NCBI GenBank assembly: GCA_027483535.1
Contig: JAIXUN010000002.1
Location: 186,001 to 250,000, forward strand
Length of the DNA: 64,000 nucleotides
From: a bacterium
GTDB taxonomy: Bacteria > Armatimonadota > Fimbriimonadia > Fimbriimonadales > Fimbriimonadaceae
Direction of reading: 5' to 3'
Below the pieces are notes generated by a model. It did no database searches. It was not told the DNA's origin and worked only from the letters and a program-made list of their open reading frames with translations. The position numbers and the translations under genes are program-made. Each line of letters opens with the position of its first letter. The first letter of the stretch is position 1. Shown here one piece after another: positions 9,469 through 16,772 of this stretch.

Positions 9469-9599
9469 GGAACCTTCAAAGCGGTAAACCGCCCGTTCAA
9501 ATTTACCCGTGCCCCTTGCATCCTCACCCGATCGCAGTCCAAAGGGCCCGGCTGAACAGCCGCATCCTCTAGGGTAGGTGATCCGTACCTATCAGTGAG

Positions 9600-10586
9600 A
9601 TGGCAAACCCACTACCGACAATTTTGTTCATGATTCTGGCGGCGTTGAGTTGGTTCGCCTCCGGGGTCCAAGCCGATCCGGCTACGGGATGGTGGAAGTT
9701 CGTGCTCGCGCTGTTCATCTCTGGGTTCCTGAGTTCGGCGTTGCGCGTTGCGGCTCAATGGGAAAAGGTCATCGTGTTCCGCTTGGGTCGCTATCATGCG
9801 CTGAAAGGTCCGGGGATCTTTACGGTCTTGCCGTTCTTCGATACGACTCGGCGGGTGGATACTCGGATCACCACGCTTGATATTCCGACCCAGCAAGCGA
9901 TCACGAAGGACAACGTTCCTGTCTCGCTCGACGGCGTCATTTTCTTGCGGGTAGATAACCCTGCCAACGCGATCATTCAGGTTCAAAACTACCAAAGCGC
10001 GATTCGGCAATATGCTCAAACCGCCCTTCGAGACGTGGTGGGTAGCGTGACGCTCGACCAGATTCTTGCCGACCGGGAGGCGCTTGGCGAACGGATCGAG
10101 AAGATGGTGGAGATGGAAACCGACGGTTGGGGTCTGCAGATCGCGGGTATTCGCATCCAGGACATCGTCTTGCCGGAAGACCTGAAACGAGTGATGGCTC
10201 GACAAGCGGCCGCCGAGCGGGAGAAGCGGGCGAACATCACCAAGTCGGAAGGCGACCGAGAGGCGGCAGAAAACCTCGCAGCGGCGGCAAGGGAGATGGC
10301 AACCGCGCCGGGCGCTTTGCAACTTCGAACGCTTCAGTCTTTGGATACGCTCGGTAACTCGGCGGCGAACACGGTAGTGCTCGCGATCCCAATCGACGTG
10401 GTGAACGCGTTGCAAGCCGTTCCGAAGATGGTGGAAAACCGCAATCAGAATCTCGCGCCGCAAGCTCCGCCGGAACCGGTGGTTGCTCCTGTGGTCGCAC
10501 CTCTGAACGCAAGCGCGCTCGGCGGACTTCTGCAGAGCACAAAGCAGGAACCTAAGGATAACGTTTCCTTAACAGATAACGCTTAA
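9600..10586 (+). CDS. Slipin / stomatin-like SPFH-domain membrane protein
   Basis: A 328-residue protein with two N-terminal hydrophobic segments (about 5-22 and 33-50). The SPFH domain begins at QWEKVIVFRLGRYHALKGPG and continues through RVDTRITTLDIP and ITKDNVPVSLDGVIFLRV. A predicted coiled-coil, Ala/Glu-rich region (about 200-245) follows, with the typical slipin sequence AEREKRANITKSEGDREAA, and then a Pro-rich tail. Slipins oligomerise at the membrane and organise lipid domains or proteases. The usual partner, an NfeD-type membrane protease, is not next to it here. A terminator follows 38 bases after the stop. Confidence 0.93.
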   Translation: MANPLPTILFMILAALSWFASGVQADPATGWWKFVLALFISGFLSSALRVAAQWEKVIVFRLGRYHALKGPGIFTVLPFFDTTRRVDTRITTLDIPTQQAITKDNVPVSLDGVIFLRVDNPANAIIQVQNYQSAIRQYAQTALRDVVGSVTLDQILADREALGERIEKMVEMETDGWGLQIAGIRIQDIVLPEDLKRVMARQAAAEREKRANITKSEGDREAAENLAAAAREMATAPGALQLRTLQSLDTLGNSAANTVVLAIPIDVVNALQAVPKMVENRNQNLAPQAPPEPVVAPVVAPLNASALGGLLQSTKQEPKDNVSLTDNA

Positions 10587-10624
10587 GTTGGATTACTGCA
10601 TTTGCAGAATTTAAAAAATTGATT

Positions 10625-10660
10625 AGAGAGCATCCCCATTTTTGGGGATGCTCTCTTTGC
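10625..10660 (+). terminator. Terminator-like hairpin after the slipin gene
   Basis: A 13-bp perfect stem (10625-10637 with 10644-10656) around ATTTTT is followed by only a short T-run. The stem is strong but the U-tract is weak. Confidence 0.7.
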
Positions 10661-10664
10661 ATTA

Positions 10665-10699
10665 TTGACAATGATTAGAGATACCTATGCAGGGTATCT
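10665..10699 (+). promoter_or_regulatory. Possible promoter/operator upstream of the duplicated secreted protein
   Basis: A perfect -35 hexamer TTGACA (10665-10670) is followed by a 7+7 inverted repeat AGATACC-N7-GGTATCT (10679-10699). No good -10 hexamer is at the right spacing, so the promoter call is weak. The inverted repeat would suit a dimeric regulator. Confidence 0.35.
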
Positions 10700-10847
10700 A
10701 AAAGGGAGTCGGATGAGGCGCAATTCGAGACTGAGGACCCCCAAATATGGGGATAGGGCAGCCTTCTTACCATCAGTAGACTAAGGTCGTTCTTTGTTTT
10801 GGTTCGGTGGATTTAGAAGCTGAATCAAGATGGCTTTGGAGCAAAAT

Positions 10848-11624
10848 ATGACCCTAAAGGTAATTAGCAGCGCCGCTATCGCACTCGCGATTGCAGCCTC
10901 GTCGCTCGCAACGGGCGACCGCATCGTTCTCGCATCGGGATCTCTTGTTCGGGGGAGCACGGAGTATCCAAACGCAGTAGTCACTTACAACCCGGTGATG
11001 GACGCTTCTGGTGTTGGATCCAACCCTGGTATTGAGCTATGGCCCTCGGCGGCTGCCGAAGCAGCGGGCACGGGGCGACTTTCTCGATCCAACGACAACA
11101 ACGGCCAGTGGAACTACGCTCCGACAGGCGCGTTCTTCTCCGGTGGCCAGGTCTACGTTTACGGAACGAAGACGGGTAGCCACGGTCCTCGCGGAAACGT
11201 CTGGAGTGGAGGACAAGGCATGTTCTTAACTCAAACGGGCGCTTCGTACAGCGACCAACCGACTGTTCTTGAAGACGGTCGATCGCTTTTCGGACCGTTC
11301 ACCCTTCAGCGAGGAAACACCCTCCTCACTGAGGCTTATGTCACTTACGATCCGATTTTGGACGCGGCGGGTACGGGTTCCAATCCTGGGATCAACGTGT
11401 ATTCCAGCCTGGACGGCGCACTGAATCGGACGGGAAGTATCTTCCGATCGGTCGATAACAACGGTCAGTGGAATTACCGCGTCGACTCCGTCTTTAACTT
11501 CGGAAGCCAAATCTACATTCTCGGTGGACGTGGAGCCGGTTCGGGTGTGAAGGCTCCTCGAGTCTGGACCACCTTTAGTGCAGGCGGAGGCTTCCTCTCC
11601 CAGGCAGCAGGGTTCTCGCTCTAA
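10848..11624 (+). CDS. Secreted protein with an internal duplication, function unknown
   Basis: I do not recognise a family. The start is placed at ATG 10848 (MTLKVISSAAIALAIAASS), which gives a clean signal peptide and a GGAG site 6 bases upstream; an earlier in-frame ATG at 10830 lacks both. The 258-residue product has two copies of about 95 residues. Each copy has a VTYxPxxDAxGxGSNPGI motif and ends in D-N-N-G-Q-W-N-Y; the copies start near residues 35 and 160. Unlike its neighbours it has no PEP-CTERM tail. It is probably an envelope or matrix protein. A terminator follows. Confidence 0.7.
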   Translation: MTLKVISSAAIALAIAASSLATGDRIVLASGSLVRGSTEYPNAVVTYNPVMDASGVGSNPGIELWPSAAAEAAGTGRLSRSNDNNGQWNYAPTGAFFSGGQVYVYGTKTGSHGPRGNVWSGGQGMFLTQTGASYSDQPTVLEDGRSLFGPFTLQRGNTLLTEAYVTYDPILDAAGTGSNPGINVYSSLDGALNRTGSIFRSVDNNGQWNYRVDSVFNFGSQIYILGGRGAGSGVKAPRVWTTFSAGGGFLSQAAGFSL

Positions 11625-11645
11625 GGCAGGGTTACTGGAATGGTA

Positions 11646-11684
11646 CGAGACCTGGGGGATTCTCCTAGGTCTCGTTCTGTTTTA
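11646..11684 (+). terminator. Rho-independent terminator
   Basis: The stem CGAGACCT (11646-11653) pairs with AGGTCTCG (11667-11674) and is followed by TTCTGTTTT. It ends the transcript of the duplicated secreted protein. Confidence 0.75.
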
Positions 11685-11737
11685 GTAAAAGAATTAGTTA
11701 ATTTACTAATTAATCAAAATCAATAAAGAATTCTCGA

Positions 11738-11785
11738 ATATCGGTTTCTTTATATACCGGTTCATCCTAATACCGGTAGTTCTAG
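11738..11785 (+). repeat. Three tandem 16-bp direct repeats (iteron-like operator)
   Basis: The repeats start at 11738, 11754 and 11770: ATATCGGTTTCTTTAT, ATACCGGTTCATCCTA and ATACCGGTAGTTCTAG. The first nine positions are nearly identical (ATAYCGGTT/A) and the period is exactly 16. The array lies in an AT-rich leader about 80 bp before a PEP-CTERM gene and looks like a cooperative binding site for a transcription factor. Confidence 0.65.
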
Positions 11786-11866
11786 TGATGAGGATTAGGA
11801 GGATGCCTTTGTAGACTCATTTTGTTGGTTCGAGCTGAGCCAACTTGCTTTTGCAAAGGAGTATCA

Positions 11867-12637
11867 ATGAAGAAAACAATGCTTTTCGCCTCTCTTGGGC
11901 TTAGTGTGGTGGCAAGCGCCCAGCAAGTCCATGTCAACTCGCTCGCCTACCGACCCGTTTCTGACGGTGGCACCACCGTCCTCGGCGCCAAGTTCAAGAG
12001 CGACAACAACAACTGGGACTTTTCCCTTGCGAACACGGGCAGCACGGCAACCTCCGCAAACTTCATCCAAGCACAGGTCGGAAACAACGCTTTCATCAGT
12101 GCGCGCAACTACGCTTTTGCGTTGGAGCACAAGGTTGGCGAGGGCTTCATCTGGAGCATCACCGATAAAGCAGACAGCAGCGCAAAGACCACGCTCTCGT
12201 GGGGAACGTTTACAACCCCGCCTGCCGGAACCAACGCAGCGACACTGAACGGCATCGCACCGGACCGATCGTTCAACGCCCTGCGCATTGAGAACCGAGC
12301 AAGTAGTACCGGATCGCAGAACATCTTCTCCAACCTCTCATTCACCTCGGCAGCAACGTTCAATGGTTCGTTCTTCAACGGAACCATCACGCCAAGCACA
12401 GGTTACAATCCTTTCAGCGCAGTCAGCAACGGATTCTCTGTTCAGTGGCTGGTGTCAGATACGGATCTCTCTACCTACAACTGGACTCTCGGAGGAGATG
12501 TGCAACTGGTAGGTGGTAACAACGAAGCCCTCCGCATGGACATTCAAGGTCGATCCCTCCAAGCCGTTCCCGAACCCGGAACGATGGCCGCACTGGGTCT
12601 TGGAATTGCCGCTTTGTTGAAGCGCAAGCGCAAGTAA
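11867..12637 (+). CDS. PEP-CTERM secreted protein
   Basis: A 256-residue exported protein. The start at 11867 (MKKTMLFASLGLSVVASAQ) has AAAGGAG 5 bases upstream and gives a normal signal peptide. The C-terminus VPEPGTMAALGLGIAALLKRKRK has the three parts of a PEP-CTERM anchor: the VPEP motif, a hydrophobic helix and a basic tail. Exosortase systems process such tails to place proteins at the surface or in the extracellular matrix. The central part is Asn/Ser/Thr-rich with no recognised domain. Its leader carries three 16-bp direct repeats. A strong terminator follows. Confidence 0.85.
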   Translation: MKKTMLFASLGLSVVASAQQVHVNSLAYRPVSDGGTTVLGAKFKSDNNNWDFSLANTGSTATSANFIQAQVGNNAFISARNYAFALEHKVGEGFIWSITDKADSSAKTTLSWGTFTTPPAGTNAATLNGIAPDRSFNALRIENRASSTGSQNIFSNLSFTSAATFNGSFFNGTITPSTGYNPFSAVSNGFSVQWLVSDTDLSTYNWTLGGDVQLVGGNNEALRMDIQGRSLQAVPEPGTMAALGLGIAALLKRKRK

Positions 12638-12658
12638 TCCGCTCTCGCCTGCTCATCA

Positions 12659-12699
12659 AAGGAGAGGTTGATTCAGATCAACCTCTCCTTTTCTTTTCC
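12659..12699 (+). terminator. Rho-independent terminator
   Basis: A perfect 14-bp stem (12659-12672 with 12677-12690) with a 4-nt loop is followed by a T-rich tract (TTTTCTTTT). Confidence 0.9.
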
Positions 12700-12774
12700 T
12701 CCTTCATCTGCCAGGCAGCGGAAGGGTACTGGATCCTCGCCCCTTGTTCGGTTCCTCTTTCGGATTTGCTCGAA

Positions 12775-12810
12775 ACACAAAGAAGCCCCGACCGTTAGAC
12801 GGCCGGGGCT
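12775..12810 (-). terminator. Terminator of the second PEP-CTERM gene
   Basis: Read on the minus strand, a GC-rich 11-bp stem with one mismatch (12784-12794 with 12800-12810) is followed by TCTTTGTGTTT. It lies 23 bases after the stop of the PEP-CTERM gene at 12834. Confidence 0.75.
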
Positions 12811-12833
12811 GATTGGGAGCTAAGGCGCGGACC

Positions 12834-13640
12834 TTAGGCCTTCTTGCGTCGTCGGAGAAGGGCGAGTGCGCCTGCTCCAAGAGCGGCCATCGTGCCAGGC
12901 TCAGGAACCGCTTGGTACGTGATGTTGTCGAATAGAACGCCGACTGCACCGGTAGTAGCAGCGCCACCCGCGCGGAACAGGAGTCGGTCGTAAGGAGTGA
13001 CCGTCTCGTTCACATCGACGAAGTAGTCTTCCCAGCCGATACCCGTAAAGACCGTGGAGCCGTTCAAATCCACGGTCCAGACGTCGTTGAGGGCCCCAGG
13101 AACAAACGTTTGGGTGAAGCCGAGGTTGTAGGTGGTGCCTGCAACGAGGTTAGAGGCGAGAACCGTGTTGGTGAAGGCGGTGCCGTCATAGTCGAACACG
13201 TCGACCTGCCAGGAGTTGTCGATGCCACCCGAGTTTCGAATTCGGATGTAGTTGCCTCGCTGACCGGTGCCGTTGTCGATGCTGATCACGACGTTCTCGC
13301 CTGCCTTGCCACCGGCAAGCGGTTCGAAGTCGAGGTTCATCTTGAACACGTTGTAAGCCGAAGAGGAGCTCACAGCGTTGCTCAGCGCCGGAGTGAAGGG
13401 TTGATCGCCGAACGAACCGCTCGCGACGGAGTTGCTCATTCGCCAGCTCTTGTTGCCAGAGATGGCTCCAGAGGAGACGACCTCTTGGTCCCAGGCGGAG
13501 TTGGTGATCTGCCAACCGTCGTAACCGTTGGTGATCTTCCCATCCGGGTAGGTCTCAAAGTCGAGGCTGATCATGTCAGCATGCGCGCCGGCTGCGGCGA
13601 CGCCAAGTAGCCCAAAGGCAATGAATTTCTGTTTGAACAT
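12834..13640 (-). CDS. PEP-CTERM secreted protein, lectin-like beta fold likely
   Basis: A 268-residue exported protein with signal peptide MFKQKFIAFGLLGVAAAGAHA and C-terminal anchor VPEPGTMAALGAGALALLRRRKKA. The mature part begins ISLDFETYPDG and reads like a jelly-roll carbohydrate-binding module (alternating hydrophobic strands, many Asp/Asn/Gly turns). I infer that fold from composition only. The tail is almost identical to that of the convergent PEP-CTERM gene at 11867, so both probably use the same exosortase, which is not in this window. The 220-bp leader contains an AACCGGTAT element. Confidence 0.82.
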   Translation of the reverse strand: MFKQKFIAFGLLGVAAAGAHADMISLDFETYPDGKITNGYDGWQITNSAWDQEVVSSGAISGNKSWRMSNSVASGSFGDQPFTPALSNAVSSSSAYNVFKMNLDFEPLAGGKAGENVVISIDNGTGQRGNYIRIRNSGGIDNSWQVDVFDYDGTAFTNTVLASNLVAGTTYNLGFTQTFVPGALNDVWTVDLNGSTVFTGIGWEDYFVDVNETVTPYDRLLFRAGGAATTGAVGVLFDNITYQAVPEPGTMAALGAGALALLRRRKKA

Positions 13641-13725
13641 GTCGTTTCACCATGGTTGGTCGCATGCGCGATCAACAATGGGATTTTAAGGACTAATTAG
13701 TGCCAAAAACGGGGCCGGTGGCTTC

Positions 13726-13734
13726 AACCGGTAT
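13726..13734 (-). promoter_or_regulatory. ATACCGGTT element upstream of a PEP-CTERM gene
   Basis: The minus strand reads ATACCGGTT, identical to the core of the second 16-bp repeat at 11754. It lies 86 bp before the PEP-CTERM start at 13640. Only one good copy is present, so the link is suggestive only. Confidence 0.35.
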
Positions 13735-13798
13735 TTGAACGGATGAAAGGTACCTATTTAGGGAGTCCCTTTTAGCGACCCATACTAGAGGGCTAGAC

Positions 13799-13830
13799 GA
13801 AAAAAAGCCCCTTGCGATCGCAAGGGGCTC
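13799..13830 (-). terminator. Rho-independent terminator of the third PEP-CTERM gene
   Basis: A perfect palindromic stem (13805-13830, core TTGCGATCGCAA) is followed on the minus strand by TTTTTTCG. It lies 29 bases after the stop at 13860. Confidence 0.9.
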
Positions 13831-13859
13831 CGAAGAGATTTGGTTGTGAGAAGGTCCGC

Positions 13860-14657
13860 TTACTTGCGGCGTCGTCGCTTCAACAAAGCGACCGCGCCTA
13901 CGGTGAGGGCAACCATGGTTGCGGGTTCTGGAACCACGTTCGGAGTTCCACCACCGCCGCCGGAGACCGCGATCACTCCGCCGATGCCACCGAGGACGCC
14001 TGCGATCGCTCCGATGTTTGCTCCGCCTGCGAAGGACTGCGCCAAGGGGGGAGGAATCACCGACTCGGAGGTCATGGGCGGAACCGTTCGCAACGCCATG
14101 GGCTCGCCGGGGGTAACGATCTCTTCGTCAAAGGTTTCGACGGTTGGAACCGTTGCCACGAGCGTCGACATTGCGGGTTCGGGCACGGTCGTAACCGCCT
14201 CGCGAGTTGCGAGCGAAGTTGGCTCGACGACCTCATCGCTCACCAGCGGGCTGCTGGGAGGAATCGCGTAAGCGACAACCGGGCCTCGAACGAACGGGTT
14301 ACCGCACTTGACGCGGAGGATGGGGTTGCCGTTTTTGTCAACGAAAGCTGGGGTTCCTTTCTTGAAGAAGGAAACGTGCGCCTTGATACGTCCGCCTTCC
14401 GGAACGCTGTAGATCACATAGTTGCCGCTCTTCTTGAGGGTTCCGAGCTTGAGCGACCCTAGGTAATTCACCACCTCTTCCTTATCCATGGAAAAGTGGC
14501 GCATGTAGCGATCCATGACCGTCTTGTCGGACCGAACCTGAACCATCAGCTCGGGAACCGTGTTTGCGGGCTTGTTGATGAACGCGTTCAACTCGGGGCG
14601 TGCAAGCGCACTCCCGGTGAGCGCCAGGGCCGCAACTCCAATGCAAAATCCTTTCAT
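13860..14657 (-). CDS. PEP-CTERM protein with a Pro/Val-rich stalk
   Basis: The start is placed at ATG 14657 (MKGFCIGVAALALTGSALA) with AGGAG upstream; the frame continues about 30 codons further without a signal peptide. The 265-residue product has a signal peptide and an N-terminal domain of about 110 residues that reads like a DKTVMDRYMRHF-type helical region followed by strands. A Pro/Thr/Val-rich stalk (about 120-200), a glycine run and the anchor VPEPATMVALTVGAVALLKRRRRK follow. A second VPEP motif (TTVPEPAMSTL) occurs inside the stalk without a membrane helix. ACCGG-containing elements are also found in its leader. Confidence 0.8.
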   Translation of the reverse strand: MKGFCIGVAALALTGSALARPELNAFINKPANTVPELMVQVRSDKTVMDRYMRHFSMDKEEVVNYLGSLKLGTLKKSGNYVIYSVPEGGRIKAHVSFFKKGTPAFVDKNGNPILRVKCGNPFVRGPVVAYAIPPSSPLVSDEVVEPTSLATREAVTTVPEPAMSTLVATVPTVETFDEEIVTPGEPMALRTVPPMTSESVIPPPLAQSFAGGANIGAIAGVLGGIGGVIAVSGGGGGTPNVVPEPATMVALTVGAVALLKRRRRK

Positions 14658-14778
14658 TTCCAAAACTCTCCTACGTGTACAAAGCAGTGTATCAACAGAA
14701 TTCATGCCGGTATAAGCCACAAGACCAAGAGGAATACCAATAACCGGCAATAATACTTAAAGATTGCGTTAGTATTGT

Positions 14779-15480
14779 TTATCCCTGGGCCTGGCCGGCT
14801 TTCATATGACGTCTAATCGCCTCGATCGCTTCGGATGCCGCAGCTTGCTCCGCTTCCTTCTTCGATCTGCCCCGACCCTCGCCAATGACCTCGTTGTCAA
14901 ACACGACCTCTACGATGAATTGGCGATCATGCGACCCACCAAGTTCCTTCGCGACTCGGTACGTAGGCGTTTTTCTCCAGATGGATTGCGCAATCTCCTG
15001 AAGTTTGCTTTTGAAGTCGTCCGGATTAACGTCCCCGCTGCTGATCCGCATGAGATACGGGTGCAGTTGCTCCAAGATGAACCAGCGAGCCACTTCAAGC
15101 CCGGATTCCAGGTAGATCGCTCCGAAAACGGCTTCGACGAGGTCGGCAAGAATAGAAGCGCGTTGACGGCCGCCCGTGACCTCTTCGCTTGCACTTAGCT
15201 CAAGGCAGTTCTCCAGTCCGAGCTTTTTGGCGATCTCGGCAAGCGGCGCTTCTTGCACCACGCTGCTCTTCGCTTTAGACATGAGGCCCTGATCCCAGTT
15301 CGGGTGATGCTCATACAGGTACTGAGCAACGACCAGACCCAGAACGGAGTCGCCGAAAAATTCAAGTCGCTCGTAGCTGTCGCAGACATTCGGCGTTGCC
15401 GAACGGTGTCGCATCGCTAATGCGAACAGGTGGGTGCTCTTGAGCGGGATGCCCTTCGGAATAGTGACCGTACCACTCAT
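14779..15480 (-). CDS. rnc: Ribonuclease III
   Basis: RNase III cuts double-stranded RNA and processes rRNA precursors. The signature ERLEFFGDS lies at residues 37-45, and the second metal site region LADLVEAVFGAIYLE further on. The C-terminal third is a double-stranded RNA-binding domain ending EAEQAAASEAIEAIRRH. At 233 residues the length is normal. The ATG overlaps the stop of the upstream aminotransferase gene by 4 bases (ATGA), so the two are translationally coupled. No acpP or fab genes, the usual neighbours of rnc, are present here. Confidence 0.96.
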   Translation of the reverse strand: MSGTVTIPKGIPLKSTHLFALAMRHRSATPNVCDSYERLEFFGDSVLGLVVAQYLYEHHPNWDQGLMSKAKSSVVQEAPLAEIAKKLGLENCLELSASEEVTGGRQRASILADLVEAVFGAIYLESGLEVARWFILEQLHPYLMRISSGDVNPDDFKSKLQEIAQSIWRKTPTYRVAKELGGSHDRQFIVEVVFDNEVIGEGRGRSKKEAEQAAASEAIEAIRRHMKAGQAQG

Positions 15481-16700
15481 GCAGTGCGGTCGACGATCGC
15501 CTGCTTTATCCGGCGAACGCCCTCCTCGATATTCTTTCTGCTGGTGGCGTAGCTGAGCCTAATATGCCCGGCTCCTTCAAACACCGATCCCGGTACCACC
15601 GCAACCTTTGCTTCTTCTAGAAGCCAAGAGGCGAGATCAACATCGCTCTCACCGGGCTTGAGCGCCCCGGTTACCTTCGGGAACGCATAGAACGCCCCGT
15701 GGGGAAGATTGCACTCAAAGCCAGGGACATCGTTCAGCAGGCCAACAATCAGGTCTCGGCGAGCTTCAAACTCCGCTCTCATCGCCTCAATCTGATCGGA
15801 AGGGAGATTGAAAGCAACGGCGGCACCCTTCTGCGCAAAAGAGGTGGGGTTGCTGGTGACCTGATCTTGCAGGTTGCTCATGGCTTTGGCAACGGCGAGG
15901 GGAGCGGCGGAAAAGCCGATTCGCCATCCGGTCATCGCATAAGACTTCGAGCATCCACCGATGGTGATCGTGCGATCTTGAACGTCTTGGCCGAGGGCGG
16001 CGATCGATCCCGCCTCGAATCCGTAAACCAACCGCTCGTAAATCTCGTCGGAGATGATCCAAAGGTTGTTCTTCAGAGCGACAGTCGCGATTTCCTTGAG
16101 GGTTTGTCTTGGGAATACGCCACCCGTGGGGTTGCTCGGACTGTTGAGCAAAATCGCCTTGGTTCGCGGAGTGACTGCGGCTCGGAGGTCGTCGTAGGAG
16201 GGAACGAAGTCGGTTTCCGGCCCCGTTTGCACGACAACCGGAACACCGCCCGCCAGCTTGATCTGGTCGGCGTAGGTCATCCAGTAAGGTGCGAAGAGAA
16301 TGACCTCGTCGCCCGGGTTCACCAGAACCTGGATCGCATTGTAGACGCTGTGCTTGGCGCCGCAAGAGACAATGATTTGTTCCGGTGAATACGTGAGGTT
16401 GTTCTCGCGGGCGAGTTTCCCAACAATCGCTTGCTTCAGTTCGACGATGCCCGCGCTGGGGGTGTACTTGGTGAATCCGCTATCGATGGCGGCTTTTGCC
16501 GCGTCGCAAATTTCCTGAGGGGTGTTGAAATCGGGCTCCCCTGCACCAAAGGCGATCACATCGATCCCCTGTGCTTTCATCGCATTGGCCTTAGAGGTAA
16601 TTGCCAACGTTGGGGAAGGCTTTAGCAACTCGACGCGCGAGGAAAGAGAGGGAGTTTCCACCGAGTTGAGTATAACCGTTGAACAGGACCTTGCACCCAT
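15477..16700 (-). CDS. Class I/II aminotransferase, aspartate aminotransferase type
   Basis: A PLP enzyme that should transfer the amino group of aspartate (perhaps prephenate) to 2-oxoglutarate. Recognisable motifs are the substrate loop LLKPSPTLAITSKA, NSPSNPTGGVF, SDEIYERLVYG and the PLP-lysine region GGCSKSYAMTGWRIGF. The C-terminal arginine lies in HIRLSYATS. ATG at 16700 gives 407 residues; a GTG at 16661 would give 394, closer to the family norm, and neither has a good ribosome-binding site. The longest frame (to 16820) would overlap the divergent permease gene. It is followed by rnc with a 4-base overlap. Confidence 0.92.
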   Translation of the reverse strand: MGARSCSTVILNSVETPSLSSRVELLKPSPTLAITSKANAMKAQGIDVIAFGAGEPDFNTPQEICDAAKAAIDSGFTKYTPSAGIVELKQAIVGKLARENNLTYSPEQIIVSCGAKHSVYNAIQVLVNPGDEVILFAPYWMTYADQIKLAGGVPVVVQTGPETDFVPSYDDLRAAVTPRTKAILLNSPSNPTGGVFPRQTLKEIATVALKNNLWIISDEIYERLVYGFEAGSIAALGQDVQDRTITIGGCSKSYAMTGWRIGFSAAPLAVAKAMSNLQDQVTSNPTSFAQKGAAVAFNLPSDQIEAMRAEFEARRDLIVGLLNDVPGFECNLPHGAFYAFPKVTGALKPGESDVDLASWLLEEAKVAVVPGSVFEGAGHIRLSYATSRKNIEEGVRRIKQAIVDRTA

Positions 16701-16772
16701 CTCCCTATGGAATCGTTCTCCATATGGAATCGTGGGCGTTGATTCGAAAGGTTCTTCGCGACGGATCGCACC

